64,000 bases of DNA, taken from contig OY757904.1 of the NCBI GenBank assembly GCA_963585895.1, forward strand, positions 161,716,742 through 161,780,741, read 5' to 3'. The notes under the pieces were generated by a model. The model was not told where the DNA came from and searched no databases. It was given only the letters and a program-made list of their open reading frames with translations. How positions within the stretch are numbered: position 1 is the first letter of the stretch; each line of letters begins with the position of its first letter. The position numbers were made by a program, and so were the translations under genes. Source of the stretch: Sepioteuthis lessoniana. Lineage: Eukaryota > Mollusca > Cephalopoda > Myopsida > Loliginidae. Below, one piece after another: positions 47,077-57,235 of this stretch.

Positions 47077-47789
47077 TTGTACTCATTAGGCCTAATTCCA
47101 CACAATTTTTGGAAGCTATTATTCAACATCACTAATAATTTACTGGATGATCCTGAAAACAATTTACATCAACGCAAGACATTAAAGCTGAACAGAATTT
47201 TTTCATACTGAGGCATTTTTAATTATCGTAAATATGTCAAAATATTGAACAAAGAATTTGATATCTCATAGTCAATGCAATCAGAGGCACATTTCTCCAG
47301 ATTAAAGGCCAAATTTGGTTTAAAATCAAATATGATTGCAGTTAACAATTTAGGGTTCAACATGTTTAGATCGATAAAATGAGAGTGGCAATATACTGAC
47401 AGCACTCGAAGGATGTACAAAATCTACATCAGGAGCCCAAGGGAAACTTACTGTCTCTCTTTAGGCGACATCACGTAGAGGTACTTAAAAAATTGCCAGG
47501 TGTTAATAAGGACAAATTCCTGACATTAGAGATAAGAACAAGAGAGGATGTATAATACTGTTAGGTATATCCATAATAAGATCACAAATAACAAAAGGGA
47601 AAGGAGAATACAATGGATCATGAATGGCGGACATAAACATATATGACACGACTAGAGTAAATTGCAATGACATGCTGAGTGAAGAAGATCAAAGAGCGAA
47701 ACACATCAAATAAAAGTATGCATTTACACTGTATCTCCGCCACGGTCAGGGTATGACGCAAGGACAATTTTTAAACGGAGTAAAGCTAG
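47077..47789. other. No gene recognised
   Basis: Mixed DNA without assignable motif. Confidence 0.4.
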
Positions 47790-48008
47790 TTGGAATTCAG
47801 AATTTTCCTTCTACTAGACTGGTTGCCTTACCAAGACTGAAGAACCTAGTCCTCCCAACTATTTACTCATAGATGGCGGCGGGAGAGAAAAGGTGGATTC
47901 ATGCCTTTCTCAAGCGTATTAGCGCGAAGTGAAACGCAATCAACCTCGTCCAGAATTTGAACACGGGTCGCTGATTCCATTTCCTACAACGCTAAGTGAT
48001 GCACGCCT
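47790..48008 (-). repeat. C-SINE copy
   Basis: The A-box region is diverged (complement of CTACAACGCTAAGTGATGCA). The B-box CGTGTTCAAATTCTG is present as the complement near 47961-47975. The 3' end is at the GAATTCAG block near 47791. Confidence 0.72.
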
Positions 48009-48356
48009 CTACATCAAAGGAAATGAATTGAATGTTAAAAGTCGATCAGAGAATCAGGCGTGATGGAATTAATCGAAGCATCTTGAAATATCAGATTTTC
48101 TCATAAAAACAAAATTTAAAGAACTCTTTATTTTGTTAAAGAAAATCACATAAATTTATAATCATTCTCATTTAAACACGATGAAAAATATATTTTGACA
48201 ATGAGAAAAAAACATATTCGATTGTGAGCCAATAATTGTTATGCTGAAGTGATTGTTACCGGTTCGAGGCAAGTTTGGGAAATTATACTCGTATTTATAC
48301 ATATGACTGCATGCCAATACTTTCTGTTGGAAGAGAGGTTAATAGGAAAAGATAGC

Positions 48357-48622
48357 ATTGATTGATTTTAACGGCATGTCAAACCATTTAGGGTTATTCT
48401 ATGCCTAGAGGTTAGATCATGGTCATTGTTCCTATCGAATACTAATAATTTGTACTCAGTTGTATAGTTTTAAGTATTCCTATCTAATACAAATAATTAT
48501 ATGGTTTCAAGAAATTATTTCTATTTAATAATAATCACTTGTCTGCACACATTTATGTGGCTTCAAGCTGGGATCGAAACTCGCCTAACTTTACGTTAGG
48601 CTTAGTATCTTACCGCTCAGGC
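48357..48622 (-). repeat. E-SINE: another tRNA head on the L-SINE-type tail
   Basis: On the minus strand, the A-box-like TGAGCGGTAAGATAC (complement of 48606-48620) and B-box GAGTTTCGATCCCAG (complement of 48568-48582) form the head. The body carries TCTAACCTCTAGGCATAA, and the end reads AACCCTAAATGGTTTGACAT-like codons with a (AATC)n tail at 48357-48370. Its last ~40 bp are a diverged version of the L-SINE tail (AATAACC...GTTGATATGCC). Confidence 0.65.
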
Positions 48623-48747
48623 TTCAGACGACATACGTCAGTTCGTGAATCACAAGGCATTATGAATCAGCTTTCGCTTGTTTACATTTTGCCTTACCTG
48701 ATACAAGAGTGCTCAATTCATTCGAAGAGCTTTTTCTATAAGTAAAT

Positions 48748-48967
48748 AAAGTTGGCGACCATTGTCGAGGTTGACCCATAGGTCCCTTTTTTATTAGCTA
48801 CTACACCGTGGTATAGGAGAGGACACCACTCCTTCCCTTGGATTGCTCTACTTTACCCTTGATCCGTACCTTATAATGCTAAGTGTTAAGCAAGGAGGCA
48901 TCAAGTACCATTAAAAAAATCTTTCTTATGATTCGACCTGGGATTGAACCCCAGTCTCCCGAGCCAG
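48748..48967 (-). repeat. B-SINE copy
   Basis: The + strand starts TAAAGTTGGCGACCATTGTC. The B-box-like GGGGTTCAATCCCAGG is present as the complement near 48940-48955. Confidence 0.8.
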
Positions 48968-49569
48968 TCCTCTCATTAGTTTTGTATTATCTACTTCCAT
49001 TAGGTCTTTCTTACTATGACTATTAACGTAAATATTTTTTCAATTGGCTGAGACTTTATATCAAAAGAGTTTCTTATTTTGTTTTATGTAAATTTCAATG
49101 ATTCTATTAAGATTTGTAAGTATTTCAAAGTGTTTGCAAAAGAAGATATGTTTTCTCACCAGAATGGTTATAAAGAAAAAAAAATTATAGACTGATGTGA
49201 AAATATTTAATAATTTGTTCTAGGGACAAAGATATTTAAAATAGGGTCGACAACAATTAATTAACAATGTGGTATCATTAAACAGACACATTTTCATATA
49301 GACAATCATATGGAAAAGTTTTATATCAGAAAGCAAAAGAAAGTAAAGTAATCTCACTTTACACCACGTATAGCAAAGATTATAAGAAACATTGAACGTA
49401 TTTCCGATTCAGAACGCATATAAAGTGTAAAGAGTATAGTGTTTATGAAAGTAATCCCACAGAAAAGATAATATACAATTCTAGAATAGAAACATATGTA
49501 AAGTTCTATAATAAAGAACAGTGTTCAGTAAACAATCTTTTTCTATAATATCCTATCGATGAAGCGGAA
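48968..49569. other. AT-rich DNA, nothing recognised
   Basis: No gene or repeat was recognised. Confidence 0.4.
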
Positions 49570-49723
49570 AATTAAGCTAATGTATCCTCTGCAGAATGGT
49601 AAGATTCGCCCTTTCCAAAAGAATTCTGGGAGTAATACGAAACTGATTTTGAGGCCCCAGCCCTGGAGACCAGGTAAGTGTGAAATACTTCTACATTGAC
49701 ATTACTCCTTTGACATTACTCAA
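49570..49723 (+). repeat. Strongly diverged L-SINE central-domain fragment
   Basis: Recognisable words are GTATCCTCTGCAGAATGGTAAG, GAGTAATACGAAACTGATT and TGAAATACTTCTACATTGAC. It runs directly into mariner DNA, with a small local duplication (GACATTACTCCTTTGACATT) at the joint. Confidence 0.5.
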
Positions 49724-50237
49724 GAGGTGTGGGAGGAGTAAGGAAGTCAATACACCAGAGTTGATTGGCCAAAGGGTTAGGGTTAGGGTTACTATGTTGA
49801 GGTTTTAAGGGAGTTCAGCAAGAGGTTCCGTCGGAAGAGGCCAGCACTCTTCAAATCAAGTTAGTGGCATTTCCACCAGGACAATGCACCAGTCCACAAT
49901 TCCATCCTTGTCACAGACTATTTGACCAAGATGGGCATCAAGACAGTTCCTCAGCCTCCCCATAGTCCAGACCTTGCTCGCTGTGACTTTTGGTTATTCC
50001 CTAAGCTCAGAGGATGTCGTTATAAGACAATTGAGGAAATGAAAGAGGCTGTGACGAAGGTCATTGACACGCTCACACATGAGGACTTCCATGGGGCCTT
50101 CCAGAAGTTGTTGGAACGGTACAACAAGTGTATTGCTGCCAGAGGAGATTACTTCGAACGGGACTACAGTTTCATGTGTGTACTATCAATAAAAGTGCCC
50201 ATACGAAAAAATCTGGAAACTTATCGTATGCACCTCG
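49724..50237 (+). mobile_element. mariner copy with (TTAGGG)3 patch in a deletion
   Basis: It begins within the transposase linker (AGAGGTGTGGGAGGAGTAAG, the RCGRSKEV region) and lacks the left TIR. After TTGATTGGCCAAA the sequence is GGGTTAGGGTTAGGGTTA (49774-49791). It then resumes at ACTATGTTGAGGTTTTAAGG, a point about 430 bp further along in the 8722-9993 copy. Downstream, GACAATGCACCAGTCCAC keeps the second catalytic Asp (DNAPVH), and HSPDLARCDFWLFPKLRG keeps the third. Right TIR to 50237, then TA. The transposase cannot be made because the first catalytic block is gone. Confidence 0.9.
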
Positions 50238-50939
50238 TATAAACTTGTATAGCAGAAAATCATGTTTGGAAAAGTAGTCTCACAATCTCCAATCACTTTG
50301 TTATCATATATATGAGTTGTATCCAAAAAGGAAACAAAGTTTAACCAAGTGTGCTATGATGTTTTGCTTGTTGAAATGTGTTGTAGGGACCTTGACCTTG
50401 ACTGTTTGTATAATAAAAACATGACACCAGATGAGTTGGTATATAATTACTCATGTAAAAGTGAATGTGTATGTAGTGTGTTGATTCTTTTAATCCAGTG
50501 TTGAACAAGGAAGGATATTGAAGAACAATTTGTTTCCTTGATATTCGGTTTCAAATAAGGAATAAAATGTTTGTGGACTATTATGACATCATAACTTTCA
50601 GGAAAGATTTCTTTGAGCTCTACATATTATTGCAAATCAAATGAAAAAAAAAGATTAAATGGGAAACTATATTACTTTTGCTGTGTAAACATAAATAAAT
50701 GTTCCACACAAAAGTAGTTATGAAAAATATTCTCGCAAATATGCACAACTAAGATCAATAGTTAGCTATGTATAAAAGTGTATGTAGTATCTATAAGAGA
50801 AAAAAAATACTCAACACAGTACTGTTAGAGAACTGACAACCTATACAAAAAATGATGTTTCTAGAATTTATAAGAATGGATAGCTGAGTATATTCACAGA
50901 ACCATATTATTATGCATGTCATAACGCAAAAATTTGTCA
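50238..50939. other. AT-rich DNA, nothing recognised
   Basis: No gene or repeat was recognised. Confidence 0.4.
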
Positions 50940-52140
50940 AAGTGTCTGCAACTAAGTGCAGTGTTGAGACAGATATAGTCAGAGGCAACTTTCCTTTTCG
51001 AGAAAAAGACAATGTCTACAACAAAGTATAATACTTAGTAAGATATGCTAAGAAAAAATAAGGAGGTGTCTACGTGGTGTGATGGTTAAAGCGCTGGACT
51101 GCGAAGTCGTCGTAAGCGAGTTCGAACTCTAGTTGTGCTATTACGTTGACTTTCGGACAAATACCCTTAAAAAAAGTATGAACCCCCTTATCCCCCTAGC
51201 TATTCTTCTAGACGGATAGCTTTGGAATTATATAACCCAGAAAAGTTGATATGCTATTAAACAACCAAACCAAACTAAGACAGATAAGAAAACGACTCGT
51301 GTAGAGAAAAAGTGAATGTTTGCAACAAAGGGCAACACTGAATAAAATATACTTAATGATAACTTTCCCTGTGAAGAAAAAGTCAATGTCTGTAACAAAA
51401 TGTAATACGGAGTAAGATACACTTAAAGGCAACTTTTCTTTGGGAAAAAAAGTAAGAATCTTCAACGAAGTACAATACTTTTGGAAGATATACTTAGCGA
51501 CAACTTTTCTTGCGGAGAAAAAGTCAATGTCTCCATTAAAGTGCAAAACAATAAGATATACTGAAAAATAACTTCCTTGTGGAGAATAAATCAATATCTG
51601 CAACAAAGTACAATACATAGAATGAAAAACTTAGTGGTAACTTTCTTTGTCGAGAAAAGTCAATGTTTACAACAAAGTGCAATATTGAGCAAGATGTACT
51701 TAGTGACAAATTTTCTTCTTGAGAAAATGTGAATGCCTCCAACAAAGTACAATACTTTGTTAGGTATACTTAGTGACATGTTCAGTAGTACAGAACATGT
51801 CAATGTTTGAAACAAAGAATGATACTGAAAAAGATATTACTAGAGACAGCTTTCCTTGTAGAGAAAAAGTCATTGTCTCCAACTAAATGCAATACAGCTT
51901 AGGAAATACTCAGAGACAACTTTTCTCGCGGAAAAAAGTCAAAGTCTTCAACCAAATGCAAAATATACTTAGATTTTCTTTTATGGAAAAAAATTCGGCG
52001 CGAAAGTTCATTACTAAATAGGATATACTCAGAGACAACTTTTCTTGCGGAGAAAAAGTCAATGTCTAGAACAATGTGCAATAGTGAGTAAGATATATTT
52101 ACACCAACTTTTTTTTTAAAGAAAAAGTCATCTTCTGCAA
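50940..52140. repeat. Minisatellite, ~68-72 bp units
   Basis: About 14 units contain GAGAAAAAGTCAATGTCTSC, AACAAAGTGCAATACTGAGT and AAGATATACTTAGTGACAAC. On the reverse strand the units translate as repeated VADIDFFSTRK-like frames. A SINE (51067-51275) interrupts the array. Confidence 0.88.
51067..51275 (+). repeat. Short SINE: L-type head joined directly to L-type tail
   Basis: The A-box TGATGGTTAAAGCGC (51080-51094) and B-box GAGTTCGAACTCT (51118-51130) match the head of the full L-SINE. A linker (TATGAACCCCCTTATCCCCC) is also shared. The sequence then passes straight to the tail (AAAAGTTGATATGCTATTAA) and (AACC)-type repeats, with no central domain or AT-rich modules. Length is about 210 bp. 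Weak duplications CTAAGAAAAAATAAG / CTAAGACAGATAAG flank it. Confidence 0.82.
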
Positions 52141-52479
52141 CAATGATTTGCGCAGATTATTTACGAAACATTTATATGGAGAAACATATAACATGATATA
52201 AAGCATTGTTGTTTCAAGTCATCTGACTGATCTTAAACCAATATACCCCGATGTGTATCACACCCACTACTTACCAAAATTAAAGACAAGATGAATTTAA
52301 TAGCCGCCAGAATGTCATCTCACTTATAACAACCCCAACAGAGTGAGGATCAGGTATGGTGAATACCCCAAAAGGTATCAGAGATATAAGGGTCTTCTTT
52401 GATCTAACTGCATTTAACAAAACAGTAAAAATAGAAAAGCATCCAATGTAAAGTGATGATAAGAACAAAAAGACAGCAA
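52141..52479. other. No gene recognised
   Basis: Spacer between minisatellite and gypsy fossil. Confidence 0.4.
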
Positions 52480-52992
52480 AATGTTAACCAAACTTGATGC
52501 CAATTCAGGATTTTGGCAAATTCTGCTCGATGAAGAACCCAGACTTCGCACGATCTTAGTGACATCGTTTGGGCAGTATCCTTTTAACCGACTTTCATTT
52601 TAAATCAATTCTGCGCCGAAAATCTTCAAACAGACAATGCCAAGAATTCTGGAATGACTGGAAGGAGTAGTTCGTTGTATGAATAATATTCTTATAGATG
52701 GTTTCGTCCAAGAACTCTACAACAGTTTTGATCTAGAAGCACGCAGTCGACTTCAAGAGGCGTGTGTTACATTGAATGACTGTTGTGTATTGTAAAAACA
52801 TAAAATGAAATTTCTCAGACGCATAATTTCCGAAAATGGAATTGAAGCAGATCCGAAAAAAGCAGGGCAATACAAGGGTTACCAAGGCCAAGAACAGTCA
52901 CAGAACTCTAACACTTTCATGGGCTGGTGAACCAAATGGCAAAATTCATCCCGGGTTTAAATACAATAAACGATTCCTTACGCCAACTACTA

Positions 52993-53525
52993 AGATTGAT
53001 TAATTGATTGATTTTGACGGCATATCAACTCATCAATGGTTATTTTATGCCTAGAGGTTAGGGAATCGCATTTGTATTTACATTTGTGTTATTTTTTAAA
53101 AGGATTTTTTTGCATACGATCCTATCGAATACAAATAATTTTTAAACTGATCTATTTTACCGATTGCTTAGACTCTAAAAGGTACTACCACTATAGATCA
53201 AAGTGGACCTGGGAGTAATAGCAATGAAGAGATACTCTACGATCAGTAGATCCATAGAACTGGAGAGAACAGAGAGAGTTAAGTGACATACCCAGGACAC
53301 TCTTTTTGGAAGAGTCTTACTGTTGCATATATAAGCTGCTCTTGACTTAGGTCCCTTATTGTGTCCCCTACCGTGTAGCTCTCCTATTAAGGGAAGCAGC
53401 ATTTCCTGTGAGAAATATTCAAACACAGCTCCGTTGTCGCCCTCGTTTATACTACCAGTGAATTTGCCGTAACACTTACCCCTCAGCAAGGGATAAAATC
53501 GGTGTATTCTAAGCCTCATCGACAG
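52993..53525 (-). repeat. L-SINE copy in gypsy, carrying a solo LTR
   Basis: The 3' end is an (AATC)-type tail (complement of GATTGATTAATTGATTGATT at 52995-53014) followed by the GGCATATCAACTCATCAATG block. The central domain (GATCAAAGTGGACCTGGGAG) runs to 53525 (CGGTGTATTCTAAGCC). It is interrupted by 53321-53474. Confidence 0.75.
53321..53474. mobile_element. Small solo-LTR-like insertion, 154 bp
   Basis: It starts TGTTGCATATATAAGC and ends GCCGTAACA, i.e. TG...CA with short inverted termini. Identical 5-bp CTTAC duplications (53316-53320, 53475-53479) flank it, exactly where other L-SINE copies are continuous. A TATATAA word lies near the start. A 5-bp duplication and TG/CA ends fit LTR integration. 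A short LTR of this length would suit a small or non-autonomous element. The family is unknown. Confidence 0.65.
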
Positions 53526-53854
53526 AAAGCCAATTATTTATGAAAGATTACCAGTGGGTATAGGAGCAACCACAAGAGAGACCCTTCCAATCTGTTAAAG
53601 GCAAGCTCTTCCCCACAGAAGTTTTAGCACACTACAATCCTAGCAAAAAAGTATCATAGCTGCAGATGACTGTCTGGGTGGATTAGGAGCAGTTTTACTG
53701 CAAAGAGATTGCTTCGGAAATCGTCACCCCATAGCCTAGACTTCCTGACACAGAGAAGTGGTATGCCCTTATAGAGAAAGAGATCCAGGCAGTGAAAAAT
53801 TTCTCCATTACATCCTATGGACAGTATTCACCCTATATAAAGACTGCCTAGTCG

Positions 53855-54357
53855 TCTTGGGTGGTAGAATACACCGATTGCATCTCTGCAGAGGAGTAAG
53901 ACCCTCCAAATGAGTGTTCTGATGGTGAGGTCTCAGTAATGCTGGAGCTTTGGGGAATGTGGCGTACCCCTTCATTGCCATCACTGACCTGGCCCACTCT
54001 GACCTGGAAAGGGTCCTATCTATAAGTCAAATATAACTGGTTGACATTTAAACTGAGTGCAAACAAATGATTTATACTCAAACTGGATTGTTTGAAATAG
54101 ATTTGTTTTTACATTTAACTGTGTGTAAACGAATGCTAAATGTTTAATCGAATTGTTAGTGATACATAGATATACTGGTAGCCATTTAACCTTGTTGACT
54201 TATGCTAAATTGAATTGTTAGAAATAGAACAGTTTGATCCTTTAACTGTGTGTATCTAAAAATGTATTTACAAATCGTATAATTAATATATATGTAAAAC
54301 AGGATTTGGCACTAAATAACCAACAATGGTTGATATGCCATAAAACTAAACCAAACC
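53855..54357 (+). repeat. L-SINE copy in gypsy, head missing
   Basis: It runs from GGTAGAATACACCGATTGCA through the central domain and modules (TTTAACTGTGTGTAAACGAA) to the tail ACCAACAATGGTTGATATGC and AAACC repeats. Partial deletions lie in the central domain (near 53920 and 54005). CCTATATAAAG and CCTATAAAAAT on the two sides may be the target duplication. Confidence 0.82.
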
Positions 54358-54489
54358 TATAAAAATATCACCACCCATTATTGCCCTCACTTTCAAGCAT
54401 AGAACTTTTTAAACCTCCGGTGAGAAATCTAAGATTTCGTCTACAAGTGGATAGATACTCCTTTGAAGTAGGGGGGTGTGCATATGGAG

Positions 54490-55198
54490 TTGTGGTGTTG
54501 TGGCTCAAGTGCTAGATGGTGTCATCGTAGTAAGTGAGTTCGAACTCCAGTTGTACTATAACATTCACTTTTGGGAAATGTATGAACTCCTTATTACCCC
54601 TCCCTTGACCAGTCGGCTGGGGCTGTAGAATACACCGACTGTATCTCTGCAGAGAGATAAGACTCCTCTTCCCAACGAATGTCCTGGATATGATAATAAA
54701 CAATCTGATGGTGATGTTCCAGTAATACTGGAGCTTTGGGGAATGCGGAGTACCCCTTCATTGCTATCGCTCCCAGGTCCACTTCTCCCGGAGTGGTTGC
54801 ATTTGATTGGGTCCCAACTATGGGTCAAATAGAAGTAAATTGTGCACTTATGCTAAACTGAATTGCTTAAAATAGAACTGTTTTTGCATGCTAAACTAAA
54901 TTGTTTGAAATAGAACTGTTTTGGACATTGAAACTGTACTTATGCTAAACTGAATTGTTTAAAATAGAACAGTTTTGACACTTTACTGTGTGTAAACAAA
55001 AAAAAACTATACGTATTCTTAACTAAATTGTTTGAAATAAAACTGTTTGACTAAACTGAATAGCTTGAAAAAGAAATGTTTTTGCTAAACTGAATTGTTC
55101 GAAATAAAACTTGTATAAAAATTGATTTGGTATTAAATAGCCGACAAAGGTTGATATGCCATATCCAAACAAACAAACAAACAAACAAACAAACAAAT
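54490..55198 (+). repeat. Full-length L-SINE (~710 bp), reference copy
   Basis: In order: a tRNA-like head with A-box TGGCTCAAGTGC (54501-54512) and B-box GAGTTCGAACTCC (54536-54548). A linker follows (54561-54602, TATGAACTCCTTATTACCCC). The central domain (54603-54833) opens with CAGTCGGCTGGGGCTGTAG and ends ATGGGTCAAATAGAAG. About six AT-rich modules (54834-55118) have the core CTAAACTGAATTGTTTGAAA. The tail (55119-55162, ACAAAGGTTGATATGCCAT) leads to (CAAA)n at 55165-55198. No protein is encoded. It would be transcribed by pol III and moved by a partner LINE recognising the tail, as inferred from other tailed SINEs. Confidence 0.88.
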
Positions 55199-55217
55199 AT
55201 ACACACACCCCACTCCT

Positions 55218-55300
55218 ACTGTTCTTCAACAAGGATCTCTTTGGCATTTGATAACTCTCAAAGATTAATATATCATCAAACAAAGAAACTAAACCCATGA
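55218..55300 (+). repeat. Isolated, diverged L-SINE tail
   Basis: GGCATTTGATAACTCTCAAAG and ATTAATATATCATCAAACAA mirror the tail plus A/C-rich end of the L-SINE, only 20 bp after the previous copy. Confidence 0.55.
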
Positions 55301-56330
55301 AGTAATAGATGTTCAAGAGGTATATAAAAAAAAAGAAAAAAGCAAATGCCTTGTCGCGAGTTCCTCCAAATGAGCTGGCACAAGATGATTTTCATTGTAC
55401 AAGTTGGAAAATATTCAACAGAGCAACGATCCTTGGAAATTAAAACAGCTCAGCACAAGTAAGCCCTCAATTATGCCGTTTCAGCCACTTTTCATACTGA
55501 GAGAAGATCCCAGCTTTATAGTTAGAAATTTAAGATGTCAAACATGAAAGTCATGTGGAAATCACCAAATGTCAAGGGTATGCAAGTTCCTCTGAATTTT
55601 GGCTACTTAGAACCAGGCAGATAAAAATAATGGTAAACAAATGTCATATTTGTGCCAGATGATGACCAACACCAAAGGAACCTCTTATGGTACTGTTATT
55701 CTCAGGCACTAGATCTTAGACCTGAGTCAGCCTGGTCCTGTTTGAGATAAAACGAAAAAGATTACCTCATTGTTGTAGACTATACTAGGTATTGGTTCGA
55801 AATTAGGGAACACCATACAATCCCATTTAGAAGCGTGATACATACGTTAGAAATGTTTACACTCCATAGAATTTCTAACACAGTTATTTCTGATAATGAA
55901 CCCTCACTAAGCCAGTTAGCAATTCAGAGAATTTTCCAAAGTCTGAGATTTTAAACACATCAACTTCATACTACTATACCTATAATTTGATGGGGAAGTA
56001 GAGAGCGTTGTATAGACGACTAAAATATCCTAAGGGAGCATGCAAATGTCTCTCTAGGCTTACTTGCGTATATGTCCGCTCCATTGAAAAACGAAGCCAC
56101 CCCAAGTGAACTCTTAATAAAGTGAAGGGTAAGAACAACAAAAAACCTCCAACATTAAGAATGAACAAGAAAAGAGGTAATATACTGGGAAAAATACACC
56201 AATAACTAAAACACCCGCCAGATGATTCAGACCGAACCAGCCCTCGTGGAACAGTGTTTATATACGAAATTAAGACAGGCTTAGAGGGGTCATGAAAAGA
56301 CTAACCAACCCTCAGTGATATCAGGTTGTA

Positions 56331-56509
56331 ACTAAAACATGTTCTATGATAAGAAGAAACTGGAGATTGGAAAGAAGATAACTATGTAGAAATATCCATG
56401 GAGAAACACGATCCCGAGAATAACCAATCACCTTAGACTTTTCATACAAACCCATATACAGTCCTTCTATTAAAATCCACTTACTTGCAAGGAATATTTT
56501 CTTTTTATA
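56331..56509. other. Spacer after gypsy fossil
   Basis: Nothing recognised. Confidence 0.4.
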
Positions 56510-56790
56510 CACTTGCATATAAAGTTTCCACACCTTCAAACGCCTAAAACTCCTTTCCAGTACAAAAAATATATAAATGTTCTATGCTATAAAGCAAAAC
56601 AGTCCCATAGAATCCCCCTTTTTTTTTACAGAAGCATATAAATGTTTTACATTATAAAACAACTTAGTCCCAAAGAACACACTCTTTCGAAAAAAGCATA
56701 AATATTCTTCCGAATAAGGTATCGTAGACACAGAGAATAGTCTCTTCCTTGACAGAAACATGTCACGAAGACGATATTTTTCTTTTCCAT
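56510..56790. repeat. Outlying, diverged units of the 57.2-58.4 kb minisatellite
   Basis: Units with GCATATAAATGTTYTAYATT and AAAACARYTTAGTCCCAWAG have a ~60-bp spacing, resembling the main array but more diverged. Confidence 0.6.
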
Positions 56791-57235
56791 TTAATTTTCC
56801 CATTGGTAAGGACTTATGTTAGAAGGGGAAATATAGGTTGAGAGTTAATAGACTCCTAAAGGAAGATGGAGACGTTATCGCAAAAAGGGTGTGTTTTAGG
56901 GAGCGGGTAGTTAAGTCAAGACGCAGAAAAGACAGAGAGTTCAAGACTCGAGTGTCCTGATTTGTAGTTTATTGCTGAAATTTGTCGGGGATTTTCATCT
57001 TTTTTTTTTTGTACTATGTTCTTCTTTTGTGGGCTCAATATAAGAATGCTTCTGGCTTCTAATGTCCTTGTGTGGTCTTTATTATCAAATTCCTGCTGCC
57101 AAAATCCCATGATATGTCAGAATGAAGTCACCCAGTTATTGAATAAAGAGAGTGAGGTTTCTTTCCTTCTTATTATTAAGTATTAATCATCTGGTTTTCT
57201 TGTTTATTGTTGCTGTCTCATATAACACTTTTTTC
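56791..57235. other. Non-repetitive DNA between two minisatellite blocks
   Basis: No gene was recognised. The 64-codon minus frame (56916-57110) has no motif. Confidence 0.4.

Larger units (their letters stand above)
52480..56330 (+). mobile_element. Fossil Ty3/gypsy pol, invaded by three SINEs
   Basis: In order on the + strand I can place three parts. Reverse transcriptase (52480-52990) begins MLTKLDANSGFWQILLDEE. RNase H follows in two parts (53526-53850 with ADDCLGGLGAVLLQRDC, and about 54360-54475). The connection and integrase region runs from about 55345 to 56330 (NALSRVPPNEL, CHICAR, DYLIVVDYTRYW, TVISDNEPS). The element is broken many times (of the order of ten or more) and no LTRs were recognised. 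The SINEs at 52993-53525, 53855-54357 and 54490-55300 lie inside it, so it is older than they are. Confidence 0.85.

Noticed and set aside
49774-49791. True chromosome end or large interstitial telomere
   Set aside because: Only three TTAGGG units, embedded within a mariner; better explained as a repair patch.
51208-52081. Series of minus-strand frames resembling each other
   Set aside because: They are the ~70-bp minisatellite translated. Frames drift between units, with no start or splice context.
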